Positions 1-9,768 of a stretch of DNA of 41,612 nucleotides are shown here, piece after piece (the first letter of the stretch is position 1; the number at the start of each line of letters is the position of its first letter). The stretch is from contig NZ_JARACP010000026.1 of assembly GCF_028765545.1 (NCBI RefSeq), positions 1 to 41,612 on the forward strand, read 5' to 3'. The notes under the pieces are model-generated. The model saw only the letters and a list, made by a program, of their open reading frames with translations. It did not search any database and was not told the origin of the DNA. The stretch is from Aliivibrio sp. S4MY1. GTDB lineage: Bacteria; Pseudomonadota; Gammaproteobacteria; Enterobacterales; Vibrionaceae. The position numbers and the translations under genes were made by a program.

Positions 1-69
1 TTTTAAGTAATAATTGATTTCATCAATTGCCACATCACCAGTTTGCTTCTGATTAATATCACTGCTCAT
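1..69 (-). CDS. Start of an unidentified gene downstream of hsdR, cut by the window edge
   Basis: Only the first 23 codons are present, beginning MSSDINQKQTGDVAIDE. The start codon shares one base with the hsdR stop (TAATG), and the AAGGAAAAAG run before it can serve as a ribosome binding site. It is therefore translationally coupled to hsdR and is the last visible gene of the Hsd operon. The fragment is hydrophilic and shows no domain I recognise. Accessory genes are common at this position in type I restriction operons, but I cannot assign one here. Confidence 0.6.
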   Translation of the reverse strand, partial: MSSDINQKQTGDVAIDEINYYLK

Positions 70-3000
70 TAACTTTTTCCTTTCTTAAAATTCTCTGCCT
101 GCTCTAACACGCCCATATACACATCATCACAGGTGACTGGTGGATAACCAAACTCATGCAGCAAAACAATTAGCTCTACTTTTAATGAGGCTTTGATATC
201 GTCTCGTTGGCTCCAGTCTGGATATTGGGCTTTATCATCCACAATAACCTTCATGCGCTTGGCGAGTTCTAATAACTTCTCATCTGGATAGGTGAAATCG
301 TACTTCTGTGACATGTATACCAAGATATCGAAGAAGGCTTTCTCTTCAAAATCAATACCTAAATCATTATGAGCTGTCATCTCAGTTTCTAACTCGCCGA
401 TTAGGTTTACGATCTCGTCAGTAAATACTTCAAATTCTTCACCGTTTAGCTCATCGTTTTCTTTGCGTTCGTTGTAATGATCAACTAATGCTTGAAACTT
501 CTTAGTGAAGTTAATCCCTTGAAGTTGATTCACTTTTTTAAAGTCACTAATGGCTTTGGCTAGCACCTTTTGCAGTAACTGCGCTTTGGTGTTTGGCAGT
601 TTGATCTTGTTGATTCGGTCCATGTAATCTTTATCGAAAATATCAACTGACTCTGCATCCTCTTCACCTAGCTTAAAGATCTCTTCTACGCCGTCAGCTT
701 TTAAGGCTTCAGCTATCATTTCACGAACACGTGCATTCATTTGTGCCGTATCTGGCGCGTCGCCTTTGGTTAACTTGAATACGATAGAGCGAACCGCGAT
801 ATAGAAATGGATAAAATCACGCTCTTGTTGAGACAAACTTTCGCTACCACAACACACATCGTAAGCGGCTTTTAAGCGTTTCACTAAGCCCATAAAACGC
901 GCTTCAATCTTTTTGGTGGTTAGTACAAATTCAGCAGCGCGATTCAAACAACCAAGTTGTGCAACCGACTCTCCTGAGAAGTAATCGCTGCTATCAAACT
1001 TATGAAATACTTGCTTGAGTAAATCCAAATGGTTCTTTACTTCAATCACGGATAAACGAATGTCTTCAAAATTGGTTTCATCAGCTTTTGAATACATCGC
1101 AAGTGCAAGGTTCATCTGCTTTTTAATGCCGATGTAATCTACCACCAAGCCTTTCTCTTTCCCTTCGTACTTACGGTTAACACGAGAAATGGTTTGAATA
1201 AGGTTGTGCTTTTGCAATGGCTTATCAATGTAGATGGTATCTAAAAACGGCACATCAAATCCGGTTAACCACATATCCACCACAATGGCGATTTTGAAGT
1301 TGGATTTCTCGTTTTTAAACTGTTTATCTAGCTCTTTGCGGTACTCTTTTGTGCCTAACAGATCGTATTGTTCACGCTCATCATCTTTGCCGCGTGTCAT
1401 TACCAATTTGACCATCTCAGACGGTAAGATCTCTTTCTTCTCTTTTTCTGTTAGCTCAACACCATCGACTGCGTGTTTCTCTACAAACCACTCTGGACGC
1501 AATAACTTCACTTGTTTGTAGAAATCATAAGCAATATCACGGCTTGAGCAGACAAACATCGCTTTGCCTTTGATGGTTGAGCCTTCTTCCACTCGCTGCT
1601 CATAATGCTGAACAAAGTCTTTTGCGAGAGCTTCAATTCGGTCTGGATCACCCAAGATCGCATTCATGTTGGCAGAGGCTTTTTTACTCTCTTCAACTTG
1701 ATGCTCGTTTGCCCCTGAATCAAGACAATCTTGGTAATATTTTTCTATGTCTTCTAGTTTACTGTTATCCAGAATGACTTTAGCTGCACGGCCTTCATAA
1801 ACGATGCGTACCGTGATTTCATCATTAACTGATTCTGTCATGGTGTAGCTGTCTATCGCTTCACCAAACACATCTAATGTGGCATCAATCGGTGTGCCAG
1901 TAAAACCAACATACGTCGCATTTGGTAAGGAATCATGCAGGTATTTAGCAAAACCATAGATCTTTTTGATGGTGCCTTTTTCATGGTCTACCGTGACTTT
2001 TTGATCAAGATTGATTTGGCTTCGGTGCGCTTCATCAGAAATACAAATGATGTTGCTACGCTCTGACAATAATTGAATGTCTTCGGTAAACTTATGAATG
2101 GTGGTTAAGAATACGCCACCACTGCTGCGTCCTTTTAATAACTCACGCAGGTTCTCACGGCTTTCTACCGCTTTAATCGTCTCATCACCTATATAGGTTT
2201 TGGCACTGGTGAATTGCTTTGATAATTGCTCGTCGAGATCGGTACGGTCGGTGATAAGCACGATGGTTGGGCTTTCAAAATCGACACTTTTCATTAATAG
2301 ACGCGCTAAAAACTGCATGGTGAAACTCTTACCACAGCCAGTGGCACCAAAGTAAGTTCCGCCTTTGCCTGAGCCCATCGGTTTGCGCTCTTTTTTAATA
2401 TTGAAATAGAGCTTACGTGAGGCGTAGTATTGCGGATAACGACAACAAATTTTAAGTTCGTTTTTAGAGGTATCAGGAAAGTAGATAAAGTTCTTCACCG
2501 CATCAAGCAAGCGTGTTTTATTAAACAGACCTTGTAGCATGGTGTGAAGAGAATCAATGCCCTCTTTTTCGTTTGATTCATTACCCGTGACTTTACGCCA
2601 TGCGTAGTAGAAATCATAAGGGGCGAACACGTTACCCATTTTGTTGTTTACGCCATCACTGATGATGCACATGGCGTTGTAGACAAACAATTGTGGAATA
2701 TCACGCTTGTAACGCACGCAAATTTGTCGCCATGCGTCGTAAATTGTGGCTTCGTCTTCTCGGATCGCGCTTTTGAATTCAAACACCACGAGTGGGAATC
2801 CGTTGATGTATAAAATGCCATCGGGAATTCGGATTTGTCCTGCTTCACCACTTACGGCATTGCCTTCAATCTCTAATTGATTGGCGATTTTGTATTGGTT
2901 GTTGTCTTTGCAGGTATTGGAAAGGTAGCTGAGTTTTGTTTCTGCTACTTTACTTTCTAGCGCTTGCTCTGATTCATGCTCTTGTAACACATTAGGAGCA

Positions 3001-3368
3001 AACATCTCTGATAATGCTTGTGGTAAGTGCTTGGTATCAATTAATTCGATATAGAGATCTTTTTGGCTGCGGTCTTCTCGTTTAAATAGAAACCCGTTGC
3101 TTAACCATTTACAGAAGGTTTTGTTGCTTTCATAGAGATCACTGGCTGGCAATGTGATGAACTGACGAATGATGAATTCAATTTCGCTCTCGGTGATTCC
3201 ATCCGCTTGGTACTGCTTTGCGAGGTAGTGGCGTAGATCATCGAGGATGAGTACTTCTTCCTTGTCTTTTCGAGTAATATCACTGCCAATTGCGTGTGAA
3301 TAGCCTTGCTTACCGAGTAGTTCGATAATGGCTTGTTCTAATTTGGCTTCTGTAAATTTTAAGCTCAT
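69..3368 (-). CDS. hsdR: Type I restriction enzyme, R (endonuclease/translocase) subunit
   Basis: This is the motor and nuclease subunit of a type I restriction enzyme. With HsdM and HsdS it translocates DNA using ATP and cuts far from an unmethylated recognition site. The 1099-residue length is normal. The N-terminal nuclease has the D...E-x-K pattern (IPDGIL then FEFKSA, near residues 180-200). A Walker A motif (GATGCGKS, near 340), the DEAH box (ISDEAHRSQ, near 440) and later helicase motifs (including VVDMWLTGFDVP and QTISRVNRKY) mark a superfamily 2 motor. The ATG follows AGGAAAAGGCG. Unusually, about 350 bp of repeat-rich sequence separates it from hsdS, so it may have its own promoter. 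No frameshift or lost motif was seen, so it looks functional. Confidence 0.96.
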   Translation of the reverse strand: MSLKFTEAKLEQAIIELLGKQGYSHAIGSDITRKDKEEVLILDDLRHYLAKQYQADGITESEIEFIIRQFITLPASDLYESNKTFCKWLSNGFLFKREDRSQKDLYIELIDTKHLPQALSEMFAPNVLQEHESEQALESKVAETKLSYLSNTCKDNNQYKIANQLEIEGNAVSGEAGQIRIPDGILYINGFPLVVFEFKSAIREDEATIYDAWRQICVRYKRDIPQLFVYNAMCIISDGVNNKMGNVFAPYDFYYAWRKVTGNESNEKEGIDSLHTMLQGLFNKTRLLDAVKNFIYFPDTSKNELKICCRYPQYYASRKLYFNIKKERKPMGSGKGGTYFGATGCGKSFTMQFLARLLMKSVDFESPTIVLITDRTDLDEQLSKQFTSAKTYIGDETIKAVESRENLRELLKGRSSGGVFLTTIHKFTEDIQLLSERSNIICISDEAHRSQINLDQKVTVDHEKGTIKKIYGFAKYLHDSLPNATYVGFTGTPIDATLDVFGEAIDSYTMTESVNDEITVRIVYEGRAAKVILDNSKLEDIEKYYQDCLDSGANEHQVEESKKASANMNAILGDPDRIEALAKDFVQHYEQRVEEGSTIKGKAMFVCSSRDIAYDFYKQVKLLRPEWFVEKHAVDGVELTEKEKKEILPSEMVKLVMTRGKDDEREQYDLLGTKEYRKELDKQFKNEKSNFKIAIVVDMWLTGFDVPFLDTIYIDKPLQKHNLIQTISRVNRKYEGKEKGLVVDYIGIKKQMNLALAMYSKADETNFEDIRLSVIEVKNHLDLLKQVFHKFDSSDYFSGESVAQLGCLNRAAEFVLTTKKIEARFMGLVKRLKAAYDVCCGSESLSQQERDFIHFYIAVRSIVFKLTKGDAPDTAQMNARVREMIAEALKADGVEEIFKLGEEDAESVDIFDKDYMDRINKIKLPNTKAQLLQKVLAKAISDFKKVNQLQGINFTKKFQALVDHYNERKENDELNGEEFEVFTDEIVNLIGELETEMTAHNDLGIDFEEKAFFDILVYMSQKYDFTYPDEKLLELAKRMKVIVDDKAQYPDWSQRDDIKASLKVELIVLLHEFGYPPVTCDDVYMGVLEQAENFKKGKS

Positions 3369-3481
3369 CGCCTTTTCCTAATACCACTGTTTTTAAGAAG
3401 TTGAATGTCTAATGCATTCCTATTTTTATTGTTGTTTGTAGATTTGGTGATCTGTTGTCACCTTTTGGTTTTGGTGCTAAC

Positions 3482-3720
3482 AACCCCCTCCAGCTCCCCC
3501 TTATATCGACTTATTCGAACCCTTGGCATTGGTGACCAAGGGGAGAGTTTTCTTTGGTGCTGTTGGTTATTGCGCTTTCTTTTGCTTAATCTGTAACGTT
3601 ACGTTATTCCTTGTTTTGCTTTGAAACACCACGCAAATGCAGTTTTCATTGCTACCAGTTAAACCCACCACAAGTAAAAAACTAGTTCTCCCCCTTAACA
3701 AGGGGGAGTTAGAGGGGGTT
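3482..3720. repeat. Repeat-bounded spacer between hsdS and hsdR (MITE/REP-like)
   Basis: This 350-bp gap (3369-3718) inside an hsd operon has no convincing gene. It is bounded by inverted copies of a 21-bp sequence: 3482-3502, and its reverse complement at 3700-3720, matching at 18 of 21 positions. The right copy is also half of a perfect hairpin, CTCCCCCTT-AAC-AAGGGGGAG, at 3688-3708. A second hairpin, CCCTTGG...CCAAGGG, lies at 3520-3542. The hsdS stop codon (3719-3721) falls within the right repeat. The C/G-rich runs differ sharply from the AT-rich surroundings. The arrangement suggests a small non-autonomous mobile or REP-type element that landed at the end of hsdS. The hairpins could also attenuate transcription into hsdR. 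Confidence 0.55.
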
Positions 3721-5155
3721 ACTCCGCACTCACCGCTTGTTGCAATGCTTCACCTTGTAGTGAATCTAAGCGTAATTCACCTGAGATTAATTTTGGTAAT
3801 AGTGTGTCTCGGAGGTTAATCAATGTTGAAACCTCACAATCAACAGACTGTAACTTCTCAAATATCCCAGTAACACGCTCAAAGTATGTATCTAATATTG
3901 AAGAATCAGGCACTAATACTGGTAACTGCTTTATTAACTTCGAATTAACAGCTGTAGCAATAGAAGAAGTACTTCCTAGAGAGTCATAATTAAATGTCAT
4001 CAAGTAACTATATAAATATTCTTTATTAATGCCGAATTTTGGATTAACAAAATGAGCTATAGCTTCGTTTGTTGCTAACTCAGTGCTTGCAATCGAAACT
4101 CTGCCTAGAGTCATTTTAAAACTCAAAATGACTGAATCTTTAGGTATAACCTTCACATTGAATTTAGATATAGCTTCTGGTACAAGATACTCGTTAGATT
4201 CTTGTGTAAATACACCACAATTCCCCATATCTCGAATAGAAATCCACGTAACATTTTTTGCTTTTACGTCACTAAACCACTCAGTTTCTTTTCTTGGGGG
4301 GGTCTTACCAATAGAAATAGAAGCAATGTCTTGTGCTGGTTTATATCCCCACCCCTTCGGCACAAATCCTAATTCACTCTCCTCAAACTCACAAGGAAAT
4401 AATTGGCGAATATCCGCAGGTAATGGTTCAAAACCTTCACTTTCACGCACCGCTTTACGCGCTTCAAAGCGTTTCGTTAGTGATTCTGGAATTTCAATAT
4501 CCTGACCACTGGCAATAGCATCAAGGGCGTTATCGATCACAGGATCAAAATCAACAAACCAAGATTTAAACAACGTTTGCGCCATTTGTTCTAGGGTTTG
4601 GTTGATTTGACGGTTTAGGGCGATTTTTTTATCAAAATGACATAACAAATCAGATATTTTTTGCTGTTCTATTTTCGGAGGCAAAAATATAGGAATACGA
4701 GCTAATATTTTTTGATTTAATGAAGGCATTGTTGTTCCTTCACAATTCTTAATTAACCACGTTTTTACGTGTGGGCTTCGCATTACGTAGCTAAAATATG
4801 TTGAATCAAACTTATCTGAAAGACGCAAATAAATACCATCAGAACCGATAAACCATCCTTTTTCTCTTTCTGTAATTAAAGCATTTCGCTCAATACCACC
4901 TTTACGAGCAAACACTATATCGCCTAATTCAAGCACAAACTTAGGTAATCTAGTTGTCACACAACAATCTACCTTTGGTGTGATATCTTCAATTTGAATA
5001 AAGCCTTCTCTAATTTCTCGAACAGAAATAAGAGGCACTCCGTGACTAGAGTACTCTTCAGCTTTTAATGCTGTACCAAAAGGGCCTGTCTGTAAAATAG
5101 CATTTCCACTTGTAATTAGATCACCTAATACACCACTCTTCCACTCACTCCCCAT
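3719..5155 (-). CDS. hsdS: Type I restriction-modification specificity subunit
   Basis: HsdS recognises the bipartite DNA target for both methylation and restriction. The 478 residues show two target-recognition domains (about 1-160 and 265-420). A conserved helical spacer separates them (KIEQQKISDLL...LNRQINQTLEQMAQTLFKSWFVDFDPV, about residues 160-205), and a matching repeat lies at the C terminus (YFERVTGIFEKLQSV...LRDTLLPKLISGEL). The ATG overlaps the end of hsdM by 11 bp, so the two are translationally coupled. The stop codon sits inside the inverted repeat bounding the hsdS-hsdR spacer. The DNA target cannot be read from the sequence, because recognition domains vary widely. Confidence 0.94.
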   Translation of the reverse strand: MGSEWKSGVLGDLITSGNAILQTGPFGTALKAEEYSSHGVPLISVREIREGFIQIEDITPKVDCCVTTRLPKFVLELGDIVFARKGGIERNALITEREKGWFIGSDGIYLRLSDKFDSTYFSYVMRSPHVKTWLIKNCEGTTMPSLNQKILARIPIFLPPKIEQQKISDLLCHFDKKIALNRQINQTLEQMAQTLFKSWFVDFDPVIDNALDAIASGQDIEIPESLTKRFEARKAVRESEGFEPLPADIRQLFPCEFEESELGFVPKGWGYKPAQDIASISIGKTPPRKETEWFSDVKAKNVTWISIRDMGNCGVFTQESNEYLVPEAISKFNVKVIPKDSVILSFKMTLGRVSIASTELATNEAIAHFVNPKFGINKEYLYSYLMTFNYDSLGSTSSIATAVNSKLIKQLPVLVPDSSILDTYFERVTGIFEKLQSVDCEVSTLINLRDTLLPKLISGELRLDSLQGEALQQAVSAE

Positions 5156-6764
5156 AACCCAACGCCTCCAAATTCACACGGATCGCTTTATCTAACGCTT
5201 CCGCTTGGTTCATTTGGCTGTATAGCGTTTGAGATAACTCACGCATCTTGGTTTCAAATGGAATACCATCATCTTCAAGTTCTGCTGCGCCTACGTAACG
5301 TCCTGGTGTTAACACGTAATCGTTGGCTTTTATCTCATCAATGGTTGAGCTTTTGCAGTAGCCTGCGATGTCTTCATATTGTTCAATCTTGCACTCTTCA
5401 CGTTCAACTCGCGCTTTAAGCTCGGCATCATCGCTGCGCCATGCATGGAAGGTATCGGCAATTTTTGCAATGTCATCAACCGTTAATTCTTTATTTGTAC
5501 GGTTGATCATGGTGCCCATTTCACGAGCATCAATAAACAAGGTTTCTTTTTCGCGGTTACGATAGCCCTTGCCTACATTGGCAGTTTTATCTTTAGTTAT
5601 AAACCATAAACAAACTGGAATTTGCGTGGTGTAGAACAGCTGACCCGGTAAGGCAACCATACATTCCACCACATCGTTATCTACCATTTTAGCGCGGATT
5701 TCGCCTTCACCACTGGTGTTTGAACTCATAGAGCCATTTGCCAATACAAAACCAGCTGTGCCGGTTTCACTTAGCTTAGACAACATGTGTAATATCCAGC
5801 CATAGTTGGCGTTGCCTGTTGGTGGTGTGCGGTAGCCTTCAAAGCGCGGATCATCCGTTAGCTCTGAATCGGCACGCCAATCTTTAAGATTAAACGGTGG
5901 GTTCGCCATGATGTAATCGGCTTTTAAATCTTTGTGCTGATCGTTAAAGAAAGTATCTGCTGGCTTTTCACCTAAGTTACCTGCCATACCACGAATCGCT
6001 AAGTTCATTTTTGCTAGTTTGTACGTGGTGGCCGTTAGCTCTTGTCCGTGGATAGAGATGTCTTTACGGTTACCTTGGTGGCTATTGATGAACTTCATTG
6101 ATTGAACGAACATACCGCCTGAACCACAGGCAGGATCGTAAATTTTACCGCTGTACGGTTCTAGCATCTCGGCTAATAATGTTACCACTGATTTTGGCGT
6201 ATAGAACTCACCACCGCCTTTGCCTTCGGTCGCTGCAAATTTACCAAGGAAGTATTCATACACTCGCCCTACTAAATCTTCTTCGGTCAGATCGTTTTCT
6301 TTCGCCATTGTCTCGATGTTTTCAATGGTGTCGATCAATGACGCGAGTTTTTTCACTTCTAAATTTTGGCGTGAGAAGTAGTTATCTGGCAATGCCCCTT
6401 TTAATGATGGGTTACGCTTTTCAATGGTTGATAACGCGGTATCAATTTGAACGGCAATGTCATCTTGTTTGGCGTTGGCTTTAATTTTTGACCAGCGAGC
6501 GTCTTCAGGAAGATAAAAGATGTTGTCTTGTTGGTAGAAAGCTTCCATTTCAACAAAAGCGTCTTGTCCGTTATCAATCAGTTGTTGACGACGTTTTTCA
6601 AATTTATCACTGACGAACTTTAAGAAAACAAGGCTCAATACTACGTGTTTGTATTCTGATGATTCAACGCTGCCACGCAGTTGATTCGCGGTATCCCACA
6701 GGGTTTCTTCAAAGCCTTTGCTTGGTTTTGCTTTGATCGCTTTTTTCGCTGGAGCTTTAGCCAT
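5145..6764 (-). CDS. hsdM: Type I restriction-modification DNA methyltransferase subunit
   Basis: HsdM transfers a methyl group from S-adenosylmethionine to adenine N6 in the site chosen by HsdS. It has the SAM-binding motif DPACGSGGMF (near residue 210) and the catalytic N6-adenine motif NPPFN (near 285). An N-terminal HsdM helical domain begins after a basic alanine/lysine-rich leader (MAKAPAKKAIKAKPSKGFEETLW). The 539-residue length is typical. It is the first gene of the minus-strand hsdM-hsdS-hsdR operon. The terminator at 6903-6923 separates it from the Jet operon upstream, so its promoter probably lies within 6765-6900. Confidence 0.96.
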   Translation of the reverse strand: MAKAPAKKAIKAKPSKGFEETLWDTANQLRGSVESSEYKHVVLSLVFLKFVSDKFEKRRQQLIDNGQDAFVEMEAFYQQDNIFYLPEDARWSKIKANAKQDDIAVQIDTALSTIEKRNPSLKGALPDNYFSRQNLEVKKLASLIDTIENIETMAKENDLTEEDLVGRVYEYFLGKFAATEGKGGGEFYTPKSVVTLLAEMLEPYSGKIYDPACGSGGMFVQSMKFINSHQGNRKDISIHGQELTATTYKLAKMNLAIRGMAGNLGEKPADTFFNDQHKDLKADYIMANPPFNLKDWRADSELTDDPRFEGYRTPPTGNANYGWILHMLSKLSETGTAGFVLANGSMSSNTSGEGEIRAKMVDNDVVECMVALPGQLFYTTQIPVCLWFITKDKTANVGKGYRNREKETLFIDAREMGTMINRTNKELTVDDIAKIADTFHAWRSDDAELKARVEREECKIEQYEDIAGYCKSSTIDEIKANDYVLTPGRYVGAAELEDDGIPFETKMRELSQTLYSQMNQAEALDKAIRVNLEALGYGE

Positions 6765-6902
6765 AACGTTTACTTCTCATTCTGTTATTTCTACTTGCAA
6801 AAGATACAAGATTTAATGCGGCGTATTGTACATTAAGTTAGGAAGAAATCATTGATATGGGGAGTAATTTTGAAGGGTTAATGGCAGAAATAGGGATAAA
6901 AA

Positions 6903-6923
6903 ATGCCACACTAGCTGTGGCAT
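6903..6923 (-). terminator. Intrinsic terminator of the Jet operon
   Basis: On the minus strand, a perfect stem ATGCCACA-GCTAG-TGTGGCAT is followed directly by TTTTTTAT. It lies about 65 bp after the jetD stop codon and before hsdM, so it ends the Jet transcript and separates the two defence operons. Confidence 0.8.
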
Positions 6924-6989
6924 AACTTTAATAACAAGCCTCTGTGATTTAATTCATTCATGATGCTTGTATTTAGAACAATCTCGTAA

Positions 6990-7835
6990 CTAGATTTTAT
7001 ATAAACTTACATTTATATCGTTTGCTATTATTGATTCTTGGCTTATCCCTTTTGCTACATTAGCCATTAATAACTCTAGATTAGAAGGAATTAGTGCTGA
7101 TACTCGTTTCCAGTTTTGGTACTGATTACTAAATAGATCTGAACGTCCATGCCGTTTAAGCACCTCTTTTGATAAATCTGGAACGAGCATATAATCAGCC
7201 CCCGATGCAAAGGCTAAAGAAATACCTTTAGGATCTGTATCAAACCAAGCGACAAGTTCTATATCTGGAAAAGTTAGGGCAATTTCTTTTGATATCACGC
7301 TACAATCCTTATCTCCTCGGTAGACGATAAGAGGATTAGGCTCCATATCCGTTTTCACCAATCTAAACTTAGAAAATGCTTCGTAGTTTTCAACAATCAC
7401 GATTTGATTGTGTTCGATACTTTTCAAACAACTTAGAGAGATTTCAATGTTCATGCCCTCTTCTAAATCATACTTTCTGCCATTTATGTTCGTAGACAAA
7501 ATCCCATAAACTTTAATTACCTTGTCTTTGACTGGCCTTGAGCTTAACTTCTCGTTTGGAAAGAACTGAGCCATATCCGTTCGAGAATTTGGAATAGGAT
7601 CAGTTAAAAGATCAAAACCTGATTGTTCTTTAATTACTTTTCTAATTTGACGTATATCTCTAGATGTAAGCTGTAACTTTTTTCCTCTGGCAATCCCAAC
7701 ACCAAAGTCGAGGTGAAAAATCTCAAAAACGCCACTCAACGCTACATTGGCCCCTTCTTTAACCTTCGCTGGAGAGAACAATTGTTTTAGCCGATTCAAA
7801 TCACTACCAGTTATATCATCAATAATTCTACTCAC
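6990..7835 (-). CDS. jetD: JetD-like TOPRIM nuclease subunit of a Wadjet-type system
   Basis: This is the presumed DNA-cleaving subunit of an SMC-based plasmid-defence complex. The C-terminal half shows the TOPRIM pattern: Glu149 in IVIVENYEAF, then IVYRG, then the acidic pair Asp199/Asp201 in WFDTDPKG. This matches the metal-binding residues of JetD/MksG proteins. The protein has 281 residues, shorter than the roughly 400-residue JetD proteins of the best-studied Wadjet operons, so its N-terminal arm is reduced or divergent. The start is GTG, overlapping the jetA stop (GTGA) and preceded by GAGGAAAC. It is the last gene of the operon. The family call rests on motif plus context, since overall sequence resemblance is weak by eye. 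Confidence 0.8.
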   Translation of the reverse strand: MSRIIDDITGSDLNRLKQLFSPAKVKEGANVALSGVFEIFHLDFGVGIARGKKLQLTSRDIRQIRKVIKEQSGFDLLTDPIPNSRTDMAQFFPNEKLSSRPVKDKVIKVYGILSTNINGRKYDLEEGMNIEISLSCLKSIEHNQIVIVENYEAFSKFRLVKTDMEPNPLIVYRGDKDCSVISKEIALTFPDIELVAWFDTDPKGISLAFASGADYMLVPDLSKEVLKRHGRSDLFSNQYQNWKRVSALIPSNLELLMANVAKGISQESIIANDINVSLYKI

Positions 7836-9130
7836 AGTTTCCTCGCTATAGATACATCTTCTAAGTGAAGGTTGCCATAACCTATATTGCTACCTTTTGC
7901 TAAATAGGTATAAGACCCGATAGGCTCGACGATGAAGCCTTTGCTATCTTCGGGAAGCATTGAGCTATGGAAGTTAAGCACGCTAAATAACCACACGTCT
8001 TTAGCGCAAGTGAGCTGGTCAAGATCTTCTGGTAAATCACTATTGATTTGCTCGTAATATTCCAAGGCGGAAATGCTGGTTTTTCCCTTCCCAATGAAAG
8101 CTTCAGCAAAAAAAGTATCGCAATGTGAATCAATGTCCGCTTCAATCAGCTCTTGTATTTCAACATCAAGTGCCAATTCTCGGCGCTCAGCCTCTTCAAC
8201 AACCGGAAGTTCTTCTTTTTCGACAGGTTGTGCCGTAATTTTCTCAACAATATCGGCCAATTCCGGCTCTTGGTCCATATCATCAGGATTTGGGTGATGC
8301 GTAAATTGAATAGGCTCTGAAAGCCAAAACGTCGGTATGCCATCGTGCTTTGCTATCTCATCGGGCAAAATCAAATCGTCATTTGGTGTCCAATGTGGCT
8401 CTTGATCAATAAACCGATCAAAGGCATTGATCAGGTCCTTATCACGCTCTCGGTTACGATACTTCAGCATCAAAGCTCGAAGTTGAATTAGGATAGAGCC
8501 GAGCTCTTGTTGGCAACTACGAATCGCACTGTGCATTTCAGTACAAAACAAGGTGTTTAGCTCTGAATTATCTCCTGCAGTATCACTCAACAACTTAAAA
8601 GAGAAAGCTTTCATGCCACTAACAAGCTTTTCAGCTTGCTCTATAGCAACTTGATTCTCTTTTTGCTTTTGGACGAGCGTATGACCATAACCAAAGTCAT
8701 AACTGATACGGTTTCTTAAGCGACGACAAGATTCTTGCAAATCCATTGTGATTTCATAAACGACACCTTCTAAACTATTAAACCGATCAGCCTCTTGTTC
8801 TCTTTTGCCATTTAATTTAGCTTCCAGATATTCTTGTGCAAGGCTTTGAATCTCTGGAATACGCTCAGCGTGTTGAGTTCCAAGAAATGAACTTGCTTCC
8901 GTTTCAAGGAAATAGTTCATCAGTGCCTCCATCTTAGGATGCACACGGTAGCCGCGGCTTGTCACGATAACAACACGGGCTTCTTTTAATTTACGTAGGT
9001 CGTTGGCGTTCTCATGAGTTTCACGTATCGTGCCATTTTCAAAAACATGAGTTAATGTGTCCTTTGCTTGGCTTATTAAGCGAAGCATGTGGTTGACACC
9101 ACCATGTTTCCCATTGTTTTGAGAGCTCAT
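7832..9130 (-). CDS. jetA: JetA-like kleisin (MukF/MksF-type) subunit
   Basis: This is the predicted kleisin that closes the SMC ring by joining the two heads of the JetC dimer. It has 432 residues and is largely helical. A winged-helix-like start (about 10-75, including ITQ-like basic and hydrophobic alternation around TSRGYRVHPKM) is followed by a long helical middle and an acidic stretch rich in Glu (about 270-330, EPELADIVEKI...VEEAERRE) before a C-terminal winged-helix-like end. The most likely start is the ATG at 9130, which shares its A with the jetB stop (TGATG); a TTG codon lies immediately before it. Assignment depends mainly on size, composition and position between MukE-like and TOPRIM genes. 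Confidence 0.75.
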   Translation of the reverse strand: MSSQNNGKHGGVNHMLRLISQAKDTLTHVFENGTIRETHENANDLRKLKEARVVIVTSRGYRVHPKMEALMNYFLETEASSFLGTQHAERIPEIQSLAQEYLEAKLNGKREQEADRFNSLEGVVYEITMDLQESCRRLRNRISYDFGYGHTLVQKQKENQVAIEQAEKLVSGMKAFSFKLLSDTAGDNSELNTLFCTEMHSAIRSCQQELGSILIQLRALMLKYRNRERDKDLINAFDRFIDQEPHWTPNDDLILPDEIAKHDGIPTFWLSEPIQFTHHPNPDDMDQEPELADIVEKITAQPVEKEELPVVEEAERRELALDVEIQELIEADIDSHCDTFFAEAFIGKGKTSISALEYYEQINSDLPEDLDQLTCAKDVWLFSVLNFHSSMLPEDSKGFIVEPIGSYTYLAKGSNIGYGNLHLEDVSIARKL

Positions 9131-9768
9131 CAAAAGTCGAACTCCTCTTGGTTCTCGTTTGCTTTGTTAACTGCTTCAACGATCTTTTCATGGGTATCGA
9201 TAAAATCGAGCACCTCGTAAACAAAGTCTAATTTTCCCGTCATCACATAAAGTTGGCGCTCTTTGTTTACTAAATGAGCCACCCCTTCTTTAACCAGAAA
9301 TTCAACAACCACATTTAGTTTATCAGCTGCACTATCACGCACTTTTTTTCGACTCACTTTCGGAAGTCGATAAATACTATCGAGTTTCTCCATCAAGCTA
9401 GGAGACGATTGGATTTGCGCGCTCAAGGCCGGCACATTTAACTCATCACCACCAACCATCACAGCTTCAACTTGAGCAGCCTCACTCACTGTCGCCACGA
9501 ACTTAACTACAGGTCGAATTATACCGTGTACATTACTCATCAACGCGGTCACTTGACGACGATTGTGGTCGTCGATACTTTTATAGGTGACATAATAGGC
9601 GCTGGTTCTGCTCGTACATTGGAGCTCGCGGCCCATAAGAGTCAACGCTTGATTGATTTCTCGGCGTGTACGATCCTCTTTAAGCGTCTTGTAAGCTTCA
9701 CGATCAGTTGCTGGGCAGATAAAGCTACCACTAAGTAGAGATTCTAGGACTTGTGATACTGGCTTCAT
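9130..9768 (-). CDS. jetB: JetB-like (MukE/MksE-type) subunit
   Basis: This is the predicted MukE-like accessory protein that binds the kleisin and modulates the SMC ATPase. It has 212 residues, matching the size of MukE/MksE/JetB proteins. Sequence suggests tandem winged-helix domains: an N-terminal one (FICPATDREAYKTLKEDRTRREINQALTLMGREL) and a C-terminal one (DKLNVVVEFLVKEGVAHLVNKERQLYVMTGKLDFVYEVLDFID). Its ATG overlaps the jetC stop by four bases (ATGA), indicating translational coupling. The identification is contextual, because small MukE-like proteins diverge quickly. Confidence 0.75.
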   Translation of the reverse strand: MKPVSQVLESLLSGSFICPATDREAYKTLKEDRTRREINQALTLMGRELQCTSRTSAYYVTYKSIDDHNRRQVTALMSNVHGIIRPVVKFVATVSEAAQVEAVMVGGDELNVPALSAQIQSSPSLMEKLDSIYRLPKVSRKKVRDSAADKLNVVVEFLVKEGVAHLVNKERQLYVMTGKLDFVYEVLDFIDTHEKIVEAVNKANENQEEFDF

